In this document: piece by piece, positions 14,786-22,899 of the stretch
How the letters are laid out: each line of letters begins with the position of its first letter
Numbering within the stretch: position 1 is the stretch's first letter
Assembly (NCBI GenBank): GCA_964477265.1
Contig: CAYZDJ010000031.1
Coordinates: 1 to 25,139 of the forward strand
Source of the DNA: CAIVPM01 sp964477265
Lineage (GTDB): Bacteria > Bacteroidota > Bacteroidia > Chitinophagales > Chitinophagaceae
Length of the DNA stretch: 25,139 bases
Reading direction: 5' to 3'
The notes under the pieces: generated by a model
Seen by the model: the letters and a program-made list of their open reading frames with translations, nothing else
The model's database searches: none
Told to the model about the DNA's origin: nothing
Translations under genes and position numbers: made by a program

Positions 14786-15366
14786 TTGACAAACTGTTTC
14801 CAGTTGCTTGTTAATTCAATTATTGTATCGCTGTAATATTGATGATTCTTAAAAGGAGTTGTATAATTCGTGCAAAGCAAAATTTTATAGCTGCTGTTCT
14901 TTATATCAGTATTTTTAGTCAATAACATTTCCTTTCCAAACATTTCTAAATTATTAAACAACCTTTTGTTGCTTTCATTTTCTGGAAATTGTTTCAATGT
15001 ATTATTATTTAGCCTTTCTCTTGTTTCCCTTAAAGTTCTAAACATAATATGATCCCAGACATTTGCTTTGGCATAATTAAACTTGCTTCTCTTTTCATTC
15101 CATAAAATCTCTAAAACATCAATGCTGTCAAGTGTTGGGTGGTTTTCATTTTGTAAAATAACAATCAGTTTATCGTTATAAATAGCAGGCTGTGTAAAAA
15201 AATTCCAGCTTTGTGGGAAGGCTTGTTTGTAAGCCCATGTTGTACGGGATATTTTTTTTTCAAAAGATTTTTGTACAACTATGTATAAAAAAGTAAACAA
15301 CCAAAAACAACAAAAAACTGCCAATGCAGCAAGACTTTTAATGTTATGCTTTTTTGTTGTATTCAT
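14782..15366 (-). CDS. membrane-anchored DUF5819-like protein, partner of the HTTM protein
   Basis: A 194-residue protein from the ATG at 15366. A longer frame begins at 15435, but that start lies upstream of a good promoter and would place 23 residues before the anchor. The N-terminus has a basic stretch and one membrane segment, LAALAVFCCFWLFTFLYIVV. The following TWAYKQAFPQSWNFFTQP resembles the F-x-Q-x-W-x-x-F-x-P segment of DUF5819 proteins, which in Actinobacteria also sit beside HTTM genes; that relation is inferred from memory of the pattern. The remainder looks like a soluble extracytoplasmic alpha/beta domain without recognisable active site. It is the first gene of the pair. Confidence 0.6.
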   Translation of the reverse strand: MNTTKKHNIKSLAALAVFCCFWLFTFLYIVVQKSFEKKISRTTWAYKQAFPQSWNFFTQPAIYNDKLIVILQNENHPTLDSIDVLEILWNEKRSKFNYAKANVWDHIMFRTLRETRERLNNNTLKQFPENESNKRLFNNLEMFGKEMLLTKNTDIKNSSYKILLCTNYTTPFKNHQYYSDTIIELTSNWKQFVK

Positions 15367-15382
15367 TTTTTTGAAAGTATAA

Positions 15383-15415
15383 CAAATGTATATGATTTGA
15401 TTTTCTTTGCCACAA
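15383..15415 (-). promoter_or_regulatory. candidate promoter of the DUF5819-like/HTTM pair
   Basis: On the minus strand TTG (15413-15415), 22 bases, then TACATTTG (15383-15390), an exact TAnnTTTG box with a slightly long spacer. It is 16 bases upstream of the chosen ATG and supports that start. Confidence 0.55.
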
Positions 15416-15452
15416 GTCACAAAGTTGCAAAACATATATTTGATGCTTGGAA

Positions 15453-15571
15453 CATAAATGTTATGACAATTTACTAAATCGTTAAAACGATTATAGTGCG
15501 AATGGTTTTATAGCCCACGACTTAAGTCGTGGGCTATAATGATATAAATTTCGATAATGGCTTTAGCCATT
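15453..15571. repeat. cluster of four perfect hairpins, including a 32-base palindrome
   Basis: In 119 bases: CATAA-ATG-TTATG (15453-15465), AATCGTT-AA-AACGATT (15477-15492), a perfect 32-base palindrome at 15508-15539 (arm TTATAGCCCACGACTT), and AATGGCT-TT-AGCCATT (15556-15571). They lie between divergent genes, so they are not needed as terminators. The pairing of a long GC-rich palindrome with a short GGCT/AGCC hairpin resembles REP/BIME-type elements mobilised by RAYT transposases; that link is inference and no RAYT gene is present. Confidence 0.75.
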
Positions 15572-15611
15572 TATACTTATTGCTTTTGTGGCAAAATAAT
15601 TTTACATAATA

Positions 15612-16865
15612 ATGCAAACAAATAACAAAACACTTGTTGTAATTGGTGGTGGGGCTGCTGGTTTTTTTTGTGCTGTTAATGCTGCACGATTGAATGAAAA
15701 CCTAAAGGTTATTATTGTTGAAAAAAGCAACAAGGTTTTAAGTAAAGTAAAGGTAAGTGGTGGTGGCAGGTGCAATGTAACCCACAACTGCCTTGATATT
15801 GATGAGCTTTCAAAAAAATATCCTCGTGGTGAAAAGTTTGTAAGAAAAGCATTTCATTGGTTTAATGTTAAGCACACTATTGAGTGGTTTAAACAAAGAA
15901 ATGTTGAACTAAAAACTGAAAACGATGGAAGAATGTTTGCCATAACCAACACATCGCAAACCATAATAGATTGCTTAATTAAAGAAGCTAATAATTATAA
16001 TGTTGAAATATTAATGAGCAGTGGCGTAAAAAATATTGTTAAAGAAAATGATTTATTTGAAATTGAATTTGAACAATCGCACAAAAAAATAATAGCAGAT
16101 TATGTGTGTGTTGCTTGTGGTGGCTTTCCCAAGCAAAGCCAGTTTGATTGGTTATTGCAACTTGGCCATAGCATTGAAAACCCTGTGCCATCGCTGTTTA
16201 CATTTAATATACCCAATAATAATATAACGCAATTAATGGGTGTAAGTGTTGAGGAAGCACAAGTAAAAATTGTTGGTACAAAGTTGCAAACACAAGGTGC
16301 AACACTTATTACACATTGGGGTTTAAGTGGACCAGCAGTTTTAAAATTATCTGCTTTTGCTGCAAAAGAATTAGCTAATAAAAATTACGATTTTGAAATT
16401 TTGGTAAACTGGCTGCTCCAGTTTAATGAGCAAAGTTTGCAGCAGGAATTTCAAATGCTTCGTCAAAAATTATCTTCTCAAAAATTATTTGGTAAAAATA
16501 TTTTTGGTTTACCAAACAGGCTGTGGGAATATTTATTACAACTCTCAAACATAGATGCAGCAACACGTTGGGCAGATGTAACAAGCAAGCAATCTAATGC
16601 TTTAATTAAAAATTTAACAGCACAAAACTTTAATATAAAAGGTAAAACAACATTCAAGGAAGAGTTTGTAACCTGTGGTGGCATTAAACTAAATGAAGTT
16701 GATGTAAACACTATGCAAAGCAAAATTGTACCTAATTTATTTTTTGCTGGGGAGATTTTAGATATTGATGGAATTACAGGTGGCTTTAATTTTCAAAATG
16801 CCTGGACAACTGGATGGATTGCAGCAAAAGCAGTAGCAGCAAGTGTTCACCACATAGACACTTAG
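15612..16865 (+). CDS. HI0933/BaiN-family FAD-dependent oxidoreductase
   Basis: A 417-residue flavoprotein. VVIGGGAAGFFCAVNAARL (9-27) is the FAD Rossmann motif, VIIVEKSNKVLSKVKVSGGGRCNVTH contains the family signature SGGGRCN, and FVTCGGIKLNEVD plus NLFFAGEILDIDGITGGFN near the C-terminus form the closing FAD segment. Length agrees with the HI0933 family (about 390-420). Members reduce or oxidise diverse substrates; BaiN acts on bile acid intermediates in clostridia, but most are uncharacterised, so no substrate is assigned. It stands alone on the plus strand, 246 bases from the divergent DUF5819-like gene with a hairpin cluster between, and ends 15 bases before the convergent sugar kinase gene. 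Confidence 0.88.
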   Translation: MQTNNKTLVVIGGGAAGFFCAVNAARLNENLKVIIVEKSNKVLSKVKVSGGGRCNVTHNCLDIDELSKKYPRGEKFVRKAFHWFNVKHTIEWFKQRNVELKTENDGRMFAITNTSQTIIDCLIKEANNYNVEILMSSGVKNIVKENDLFEIEFEQSHKKIIADYVCVACGGFPKQSQFDWLLQLGHSIENPVPSLFTFNIPNNNITQLMGVSVEEAQVKIVGTKLQTQGATLITHWGLSGPAVLKLSAFAAKELANKNYDFEILVNWLLQFNEQSLQQEFQMLRQKLSSQKLFGKNIFGLPNRLWEYLLQLSNIDAATRWADVTSKQSNALIKNLTAQNFNIKGKTTFKEEFVTCGGIKLNEVDVNTMQSKIVPNLFFAGEILDIDGITGGFNFQNAWTTGWIAAKAVAASVHHIDT

Positions 16866-16880
16866 GAACATAGGTTTTAA

Positions 16881-17891
16881 CTATACTAATTTGGAAACAG
16901 TCAATACATCCTGTGCAGTTGAATCTCCTTGTTCCTGCAATTTACCAAAAGCTGCAGCAGTAGCGTAATTAATAATATTTTCTGGTGTATTATTATTATA
17001 CAATCCATAAATTAAACCAGCCATAAAGCAATCTCCACTACCACTTCTGTCAACTACGCCTTTGCATAAAAATTCATTGGAATGGTAAGCTTGCCTTTCA
17101 TGATACAAGCTAGTGTAGTAAAGTATATTATCCTCATTGCTATCAAACCTGAAAGTATTGGCTACTGTAGTGCATTTTGGAAATTGATTGCAGATTGCCT
17201 TTGATGTTTCTGTAGCATGTTCAAGGTAAGCTTCCCTGCTTTTTTTATTGTGTATAAATTCGTCTATATGTATTTCAAGCAAAGTATTTGCACTCCATAT
17301 ATTACCCATAACCACATTGCAATGCTCAGCAATCTTTGGCATTATTTCAATAGGTTCTTTGCCATATTTCCATAACCTTGAACGATAGTTTAAATCTACT
17401 GAAACCGTAATGCCCTTTTGCGATGCCACTTCTACGGCTTCCAAGCAAACATCTGCCACATTTTGATTTAATGCAGGGCTTATTGCAGAAAAATTAAACC
17501 ACGATACATCTGCAAAAACCTTGTCCCAATCTATCGTTCCAGTTTTAATTTCAGAGAAAGAAGAAAACTCCCTGTCATATACCATGCTTCCTTTAAGGTC
17601 TGCTCCATGCTCTAAATAATACAAGCCAATTCGCTTACCACCATATTGTATAGAAGAAGTATAAATGCCATGGTATTCCAGATAATCAACAACATGGCGA
17701 CCCATAAAATTATCTGGCAAAACAGTACAGTATTTTACAGGCACATTCCAACCAGCCAGGGCAGTTGCAACATTTGCCTCAGCACCACCAACATATAATT
17801 GCATTGGGCTTTTCTCAGCAGTTGCAACATTTGCAGCAGGCGAAATCCTAAGCAGCAACTCTCCAAAGCATAAAACTTTTTTCTTTCTCAT
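16881..17891 (-). CDS. kdgK: PfkB-family sugar kinase, probably 2-dehydro-3-deoxygluconokinase
   Basis: A 336-residue ribokinase-fold enzyme. The N-terminus VLCFGELLLRISP, the substrate-site LYVGGAEANVATALA (PfkB signature 1) and the C-terminal VDRSGSGDCFMAGLIYGLY (signature 2, catalytic Asp in GSGD) define the family. SVDLNYRSRLWKYG around residue 161 is characteristic of KDG kinases, which convert 2-keto-3-deoxygluconate and ATP to KDPG. The anion-hole motif is SGSGD instead of the more frequent TGAGD, a variant I associate with Bacteroidota homologues. A KDPG aldolase gene is not adjacent. It lies 44 bases downstream of mrp on the same strand, possibly cotranscribed, and faces the HI0933 flavoprotein gene tail to tail. 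Other PfkB sugar substrates cannot be excluded. Confidence 0.82.
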   Translation of the reverse strand: MRKKKVLCFGELLLRISPAANVATAEKSPMQLYVGGAEANVATALAGWNVPVKYCTVLPDNFMGRHVVDYLEYHGIYTSSIQYGGKRIGLYYLEHGADLKGSMVYDREFSSFSEIKTGTIDWDKVFADVSWFNFSAISPALNQNVADVCLEAVEVASQKGITVSVDLNYRSRLWKYGKEPIEIMPKIAEHCNVVMGNIWSANTLLEIHIDEFIHNKKSREAYLEHATETSKAICNQFPKCTTVANTFRFDSNEDNILYYTSLYHERQAYHSNEFLCKGVVDRSGSGDCFMAGLIYGLYNNNTPENIINYATAAAFGKLQEQGDSTAQDVLTVSKLV

Positions 17892-17935
17892 ACTTCGTAA
17901 AATTAGGACTGTTATAATAAATCTGAAAGAAGATT

Positions 17936-19024
17936 TTAATTTACGGCAATAACATTTGTTCTTGGTAAATTGGCGTTACGCATTGCAATATGCCGTACTG
18001 CATTATTGGCAAACTCTATAAATGGTGTTTTAGCAAGTTCGTCATTGTTAATCATCGCAGGCATTCCAGCATCTCCACCTTCTCTTATACTTTGTATTAA
18101 AGGTATTTGCCCTAAAAAGTTAAGGTCATATTCTTCAGCTAAATTTTTACCACCTTCCTTACCAAAAATGTAGTATTTATTTTCTGGTAATTCAGCAGGT
18201 GTAAAGTATGCCATGTTTTCAACCAAGCCAATAATAGGCACATTAATTTGAGCCTGTGCAAACATGGCAATTCCTTTTTTAGCATCTGCTAGTGCAACTG
18301 GCTGAGGCGTTGTAACTATTACCACACCTGTAACTGGCACAGTTTGCATGATGGTTAAATGTATATCTCCAGTGCCTGGTGGCATATCAATTACAAGGTA
18401 ATCCAACTCGCCCCAATCTACTTCTGTTATAAATTGTTTAATGGCACTGCTTGCCATAGGCCCACGCCACACCACAGCATTTTTTTCATCAACCAGTAAG
18501 CCAATGCTCATCAGCTTTATGTTGTGTTGCTCCAATGGCATTATCATGCCTTTGCCATTCACATCTTTCATCATAGGTCTTTGCCCCCTTACACCAAACA
18601 TAATAGGCACGCTTGGTCCATAAATATCGGCATCCATCAAGCCCACTTTTGCACCACCATTTGCCAGTGCCAAAGCAAGGTTTGCAGCAACTGTGCTTTT
18701 GCCCACGCCACCTTTGCCACTTATTACTGCTATAATATTTTTAACATTTGGCAGCACTGCATTATCTTTTCTATTGCTGCTGGTATTGCTTGTAAAATTT
18801 ACTTTTACCACGGCGTCTTTGTTTACCAAAAGCTTTACAGCATTGGTGCTGGCGTTGCTCATCATATCTTTCATGGGGCAGGCAGGTGTAGTTAACACAA
18901 TAGTAAACGATACATTATTGCCATCAATAACAATATCCTTTATCATATTAAGAGTCACTAAATCTTTCCCCAAATCAGGCTCCTGCACATTGCTAAGGGC
19001 CTTAAGTATATCTGCTTCTGTCAT
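17936..19024 (-). CDS. mrp: Mrp/ApbC/NBP35-family P-loop ATPase, Fe-S cluster carrier
   Basis: A 362-residue protein. Residues 1-75 are a MIP18/DUF59 domain (IQEP-like VQEPDLGKDLV at 13-23; TPACPMKD with Cys49). The ATPase domain has the deviant Walker A GKGGVGKST (103-111), the switch DADIYGPSVP (131-140) and VIDMPPGTGD (211-220). The family binds and delivers Fe-S clusters in the cytosol. The dimer-bridging CxxC, expected after ENMAYF, is missing: the text reads YFTPAELPENKYYIFG (273-288) with no Cys. I recall the same ending in other Bacteroidota Mrp proteins, so it is a lineage feature rather than damage, but cluster binding must then use other residues, Cys49 being the obvious candidate (inference). 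Confidence 0.93.
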   Translation of the reverse strand: MTEADILKALSNVQEPDLGKDLVTLNMIKDIVIDGNNVSFTIVLTTPACPMKDMMSNASTNAVKLLVNKDAVVKVNFTSNTSSNRKDNAVLPNVKNIIAVISGKGGVGKSTVAANLALALANGGAKVGLMDADIYGPSVPIMFGVRGQRPMMKDVNGKGMIMPLEQHNIKLMSIGLLVDEKNAVVWRGPMASSAIKQFITEVDWGELDYLVIDMPPGTGDIHLTIMQTVPVTGVVIVTTPQPVALADAKKGIAMFAQAQINVPIIGLVENMAYFTPAELPENKYYIFGKEGGKNLAEEYDLNFLGQIPLIQSIREGGDAGMPAMINNDELAKTPFIEFANNAVRHIAMRNANLPRTNVIAVN

Positions 19025-19194
19025 TTTTTAGTGGTTAGAGATTATTGATTAATGATTATTGATATCATCAACTAATAAAAATTTGTTAAAAAAAACTAAG
19101 GTGGCAAATGTAACAGTTGAAGGAATAAATTTGTAGCCTAATTGGAAATGTTTAAGAACATTAATTATTAGTGTTAACATATTAGATGTGTTTT

Positions 19195-19839
19195 ATGAAG
19201 ATATTTTTTAAAATAATTTGTGCTGCATTTTTTTTATTTTTTGCTAATCAAAATTTTGCACAAACACAAGAAAAAAAAGACAGCGTTATACAGCTTTATG
19301 GTGTTGTTATGACAGCAGATAGTTTGCAAGCTGTGCCAGCTGTAAGTGTTATTGTTGTTGGCAAAGGGCGTGGTACCATTACCAATGGAAGTGGTGTTTT
19401 TTCTATTGCTGTGTTAAAGGGAGATAAGATAACTTTTACTTCAATTGGCTATAAAGAAAAAACAATTTCTATTCCTTCAAATTTGGAAGGAGATGAGTAT
19501 AGCGTGATACAGCTTTTAGTAAGCGATACAACTTATTTGCCAGCAACAATTATTAAACCAAGACCTTCAAGAGAGCAGTTTGAAAGAGATTTTGCCAACC
19601 AAAGAAATGAAGATGATGCTTATGAAATAGCACGTCAAAATACTGAAGAAAGTAAAATGAGGGCAATAATGGCAACGCTACCAGCCGATGGAAAAGAAGC
19701 TGTAAATTTTCAATTCAGGCAGCAGGCAGTTAAGTATTATTATGCAGGTCAAATTCCACCACAAAACATCTTTAACCCACTTGCCTGGGCCGACTTTATT
19801 AAAGCCTGGAAACGTGGCGACTTTAAAAGGAAGAAGTAG
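19195..19839 (+). CDS. secreted carboxypeptidase-regulatory-like domain protein
   Basis: A 214-residue protein from the ATG at 19195 (an in-frame ATG three codons upstream is less suited). The signal peptide MKIFFKIICAAFFLFFANQNFA is cut before QTQ. Residues about 30-115 form a CarboxypepD_reg-like beta-sandwich: YGVVMTADSLQAVPAVSVIVVGKGRGTITN, GVFSIAVLKGDKITFTSIGY, then ISIPSNL. These domains occur at the front of TonB-dependent receptors, but here the protein stops after a charged helical tail (RPSREQFERDFANQRNEDD onward) and has no beta-barrel. A stand-alone periplasmic or surface role is likely; function unknown. It is divergent from mrp, with TAAATTTG at 19126-19133 as a possible but unsupported -7 box. 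Confidence 0.75.
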   Translation: MKIFFKIICAAFFLFFANQNFAQTQEKKDSVIQLYGVVMTADSLQAVPAVSVIVVGKGRGTITNGSGVFSIAVLKGDKITFTSIGYKEKTISIPSNLEGDEYSVIQLLVSDTTYLPATIIKPRPSREQFERDFANQRNEDDAYEIARQNTEESKMRAIMATLPADGKEAVNFQFRQQAVKYYYAGQIPPQNIFNPLAWADFIKAWKRGDFKRKK

Positions 19840-19932
19840 GGGAGAGGTTGATTAAATTACAGTTTATGAAGAAATTTACTATTTGTTTGAGACAAAAATA
19901 TAAGTAATAAAATGTTTGGTGTTTTAATGCAA

Positions 19933-19967
19933 TTAAAAAGGCGAAACAAAATGTTTCGCCTTTTTAA
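19933..19967 (-). terminator. intrinsic terminator of dxs (bidirectional)
   Basis: A perfect 16-base stem (19933-19948 with 19952-19967) closing an AAA loop, with A/T tracts on both sides. It lies 17 bases past the dxs stop, and about 95 bases past the convergent carboxypeptidase-regulatory-like gene, which it may also serve. Confidence 0.9.
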
Positions 19968-19984
19968 ATATAAGCTAAAAATAC

Positions 19985-21928
19985 CTACTTTACTAATTCT
20001 TCCACATCCAATCTCATCATTTCCTTCACAGTTTCTGCAATGGATTGTGCATCGTAATTACATTCTCTGTGCAATTCTTTTAGTGTGCCATGTTCCACCA
20101 ATCTATCAGGAATGCCAAGCATTTTAACCTGTGCTGTGTAATTATGCTGAGCCATAAATTCTAAAACAGCACTACCAAAACCACCAATGGTTGTGCCATC
20201 TTCAATAGTAATAATTCTTTTATATTTTGCAAAAACCTCGTGCAGCATTTCTTCGTCAATTGGTTTTGCAAAACGCATATCGTAATGTGCAGGATTTAAA
20301 CCTTCAGTCCTCAATTCCCTTATAGCTGCCTGTGCAAAATTTCCTGGATGACCAAAAGATAAAATGGCAATGCCTTCACCATCTTTCAACTTTCTTCCTT
20401 TACCAATTTGTATTTCCTCAAAAGGATATTTGGTTGCCATATCTTCTTTCTGCAAATCTGCCATCACACCCTCACCACGTGGATAACGAATGACAAAAGG
20501 GTATTTTGTTGTTTCCAATTGAGATGTAAACATCAAGTTCCTCAACTCTTTTTCATTCATTGGTGCAGAAATAATCATATTGGGTATGCACCTGAAATAT
20601 GGCACATCATAACAACCATGATGTGTTGGCCCATCTTCTCCAACTAAACCTGCTCTATCTAAACAAAGTGTTACAGGTAATTTTTGAATGGCAATATCGT
20701 GTACCACCTGGTCAAAAGCACGTTGCATAAACGAACTATAAATATTGCAAAAAACACGCAACCCTTGTGTTGCTAATCCTGCACTTAAAGTTGCAGCGTG
20801 TTGCTCACAAATGCCCACATCAAAAGCACGATTGGGCATTTCTGCCATCATATATTTTAATGAGCAACCACTTGGCATTGCAGGAGTGACGCCCATTATT
20901 TTTTTATTTGCTTTAGCCAATTCTATCATTGTGTAACCAAATACATCCTGATATTTCATTGGTAAAGGCACTTCAATTTTTTTCTTGAAAATTTCACCAG
21001 TTACTTTATCAAATAATCCTGGTGCGTGCCATTTAGTTTGGTCTTTTTCTGCCAGTGCATAACCTTTTCCTTTCACTGTTACAATGTGCAACAATTTAGG
21101 TCCAGGAATATTTTTTAAATCTTTTAACGTATCAACAAGCTTGGTAATATTATGCCCATCAATTGGACCAAAATACCTAAACTTTAAAGCCTCAAACAAG
21201 TTGCTGCTATTGCTTACAACACCTTTCACACTTGCTTCTAACTTGCTTGCCATACTGCGACTAAAGTTTTTGCCAACAGGCAGCTTGCCCATCAAATTCC
21301 AAACTTCATCACGCATTTTATTGTAAGTTGGGCTTGTAGAAATATCAGTTAAATATTCCTTTAAAGCACCAACGTTGGGGTCAATGCTCATGCAGTTATC
21401 ATTAAGTATAACCAGCAAATCGCTATCAGCCACACCAGCGTGGTTCATTGCTTCAAAAGCCATTCCTGCAGTCATACTTCCATCGCCAATGATGGCAACA
21501 GATTTCCTGTTTTCGCCTTTATATTTTGCAGCCATTGCCATACCCAAAGCTGCACTGATTGATGTTGATGAATGCCCCACACCAAAAGTATCATATTCAC
21601 TTTCGCTACGTTTAGGAAAGCCACTTAAACCTTTATACTTTCTATTAGTTATAAAATTATCTCTGCGACCAGTTAAAATTTTATGCCCATAAGCCTGATG
21701 TCCAACATCCCAAACCAATTGGTCATAAGGAGTGTTATAAATATAATGCAAAGCAACGCTTAACTCAACCACACCAAGGCTTGCAGCAAAATGCCCACCA
21801 TGCACACTCACAACATCAACAATATATTGACGAAGTTCATCACATACCTGGTGCAATTGTTCTTTACTGATTTTTCTTAAATCTTCAGGGGAATTGATTT
21901 GCTTTAAAAGAGTACCTGCTTCTATCAT
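19985..21928 (-). CDS. dxs: 1-deoxy-D-xylulose-5-phosphate synthase
   Basis: Dxs condenses pyruvate and glyceraldehyde 3-phosphate into DXP, the entry step of the MEP isoprenoid pathway, using thiamine diphosphate. From the ATG at 21928 it is 647 residues; a TTG two codons upstream is a weaker start. The first domain has SVHGGHFAASLG with its catalytic His near residue 46, VGHQAYGHKILTGR, and the ThDP motif GDGSMTAG through NDN (about 148-178). The transketolase-like middle domain has the segments FDVGICEQHAATLSAGLA, DRAGLVGEDGPTHHG and YPRGEG. The C-terminal domain ends with EDGTTIGGFGSAVLEF. It is transcribed alone and ends in a strong terminator. Length is slightly above E. coli Dxs (620). 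Confidence 0.97.
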   Translation of the reverse strand: MIEAGTLLKQINSPEDLRKISKEQLHQVCDELRQYIVDVVSVHGGHFAASLGVVELSVALHYIYNTPYDQLVWDVGHQAYGHKILTGRRDNFITNRKYKGLSGFPKRSESEYDTFGVGHSSTSISAALGMAMAAKYKGENRKSVAIIGDGSMTAGMAFEAMNHAGVADSDLLVILNDNCMSIDPNVGALKEYLTDISTSPTYNKMRDEVWNLMGKLPVGKNFSRSMASKLEASVKGVVSNSSNLFEALKFRYFGPIDGHNITKLVDTLKDLKNIPGPKLLHIVTVKGKGYALAEKDQTKWHAPGLFDKVTGEIFKKKIEVPLPMKYQDVFGYTMIELAKANKKIMGVTPAMPSGCSLKYMMAEMPNRAFDVGICEQHAATLSAGLATQGLRVFCNIYSSFMQRAFDQVVHDIAIQKLPVTLCLDRAGLVGEDGPTHHGCYDVPYFRCIPNMIISAPMNEKELRNLMFTSQLETTKYPFVIRYPRGEGVMADLQKEDMATKYPFEEIQIGKGRKLKDGEGIAILSFGHPGNFAQAAIRELRTEGLNPAHYDMRFAKPIDEEMLHEVFAKYKRIITIEDGTTIGGFGSAVLEFMAQHNYTAQVKMLGIPDRLVEHGTLKELHRECNYDAQSIAETVKEMMRLDVEELVK

Positions 21929-22030
21929 ACACAACGTTTAGAATTGTAAAGTTAGGGATTTGAGTTTGTCGATTTTTCTTGTGTGAATTACGGTTATATT
22001 ATTAACATTTATTTAAATAATAAAAACAAA

Positions 22031-22058
22031 AAAAGCAAGCCTTAATAGACTTGCTTTT
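22031..22058 (-). terminator. intrinsic terminator after sdhB
   Basis: A 9-base stem AAAAGCAAG (22031-22039) / CTTGCTTTT (22050-22058) with a 10-base loop and a T-rich tail on the minus strand, 21 bases past the sdhB stop. Confidence 0.75.
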
Positions 22059-22079
22059 GATTAGTACTTTTATTGTAAA

Positions 22080-22844
22080 TTATTTCTCACTTACCAAACT
22101 TGCAGTTAAATATTCTTTATTCAATCTTGCGATGTTGGCAATAGAAATTTCTTTTGGACACGCAGCTTCGCAAGCACCAGTATTAGTACAAGCACCAAAG
22201 CCTTCTTTATCCATTTGTGCAATCATATTTACAACACGAGAATTTCTTTCTGGCTCGCCTTGTGGTAATAATGCTAAATGAGAAACTTTTGCACTCATAA
22301 ACAACATTGCACTACTGTTTTTGCAAGCAGCTACACAAGCACCACAACCAATACACATTGCAGCAGCAAAACTTGCATCTGCTTTGTCTTTGCTTACTGG
22401 TAAACAGTTTGCATCTTGTGCATTGCCTGTGTTTACACTAATGTATCCACCAGCTTGTATAATTCTATCAAACGAAGTTCTGTCAACTACTAAATCTTTT
22501 ATTACAGGAAAAGCATTGGCACGCCAAGGTTCTACAACAATAGTATCGCCATCATTAAAGGCTCTCATATGCAACTGACAAGTTGTATTGGCTTGCCAAG
22601 GACCGTGTGGCTTGCCATTAATGTACATACTGCACATACCACAAATACCTTCACGACAATCGTGGTCAAATGCAATGGGTTCATCGCCTGTTGCAATTAG
22701 TTTTTCGTTTAACACGTCAAACATTTCAAGAAAAGACATTTCTGTAGAAACATCTTCCACTTTGTACATTTTAAAATCGCCTTTTGACTGACTATTTTTT
22801 TGACGCCAAACTTTTAAGTTTACATTTATTGATGTGTGTTGCAT
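22080..22844 (-). CDS. sdhB: succinate dehydrogenase / fumarate reductase iron-sulfur subunit
   Basis: The Fe-S subunit that carries electrons between the SdhA flavin and the membrane quinone site. At 254 residues it has an N-terminal plant-type ferredoxin domain with C63-x4-C68-x2-C71 (CREGICGMC) and C89 for the 2Fe-2S cluster. The C-terminal domain has C164-C167-C170-C174 (CIGCGACVAAC) for 4Fe-4S and C219, C225, C229 plus P (CTNTGACEAACP) for the third cluster. It is typical of the Bacteroidota single-cytochrome (type B) complex. It lies downstream of sdhA in the same direction, but a GxxExxY gene and R1 repeats intervene, leaving 536 bases between the two subunit genes. An R1 half element ends 13 bases upstream of its start codon. 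Confidence 0.95.
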   Translation of the reverse strand: MQHTSINVNLKVWRQKNSQSKGDFKMYKVEDVSTEMSFLEMFDVLNEKLIATGDEPIAFDHDCREGICGMCSMYINGKPHGPWQANTTCQLHMRAFNDGDTIVVEPWRANAFPVIKDLVVDRTSFDRIIQAGGYISVNTGNAQDANCLPVSKDKADASFAAAMCIGCGACVAACKNSSAMLFMSAKVSHLALLPQGEPERNSRVVNMIAQMDKEGFGACTNTGACEAACPKEISIANIARLNKEYLTASLVSEK

Positions 22845-22857
22845 ATTCTATACTTTT

Positions 22858-22895
22858 TTTTCACGCAAAATCGCAATGAAACGCAAGGTTCGCAA
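22858..22895. repeat. R1 half element, copy c (left direct repeat of the GxxExxY cassette)
   Basis: It runs from TTTTCACGCAAA to GGTTCGCAA over 38 bases. It matches 23287-23324 at 36 of 38 positions in the same orientation. There is no right arm; the GxxExxY stop codon follows within 5 bases. Confidence 0.85.
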
Positions 22896-22899
22896 TGCT

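Noticed and set aside
15367..15435. Longer start for the DUF5819-like protein
   Set aside because: It lies upstream of a TACATTTG promoter box and adds 23 residues before the membrane anchor; the ATG at 15366 is better placed.
15436..15611. tRNA or small structured RNA gene in the hairpin-rich gap
   Set aside because: The hairpins are independent perfect repeats and do not fit a cloverleaf or any riboswitch fold I recognise.
18524..18895. 123-codon open frame on the plus strand
   Set aside because: It is antisense to mrp, rich in Cys and His from complement codons; not a credible protein.
19912..20127. 71-codon open frame on the plus strand
   Set aside because: It consists of the dxs terminator hairpin and antisense of the dxs 3' end.
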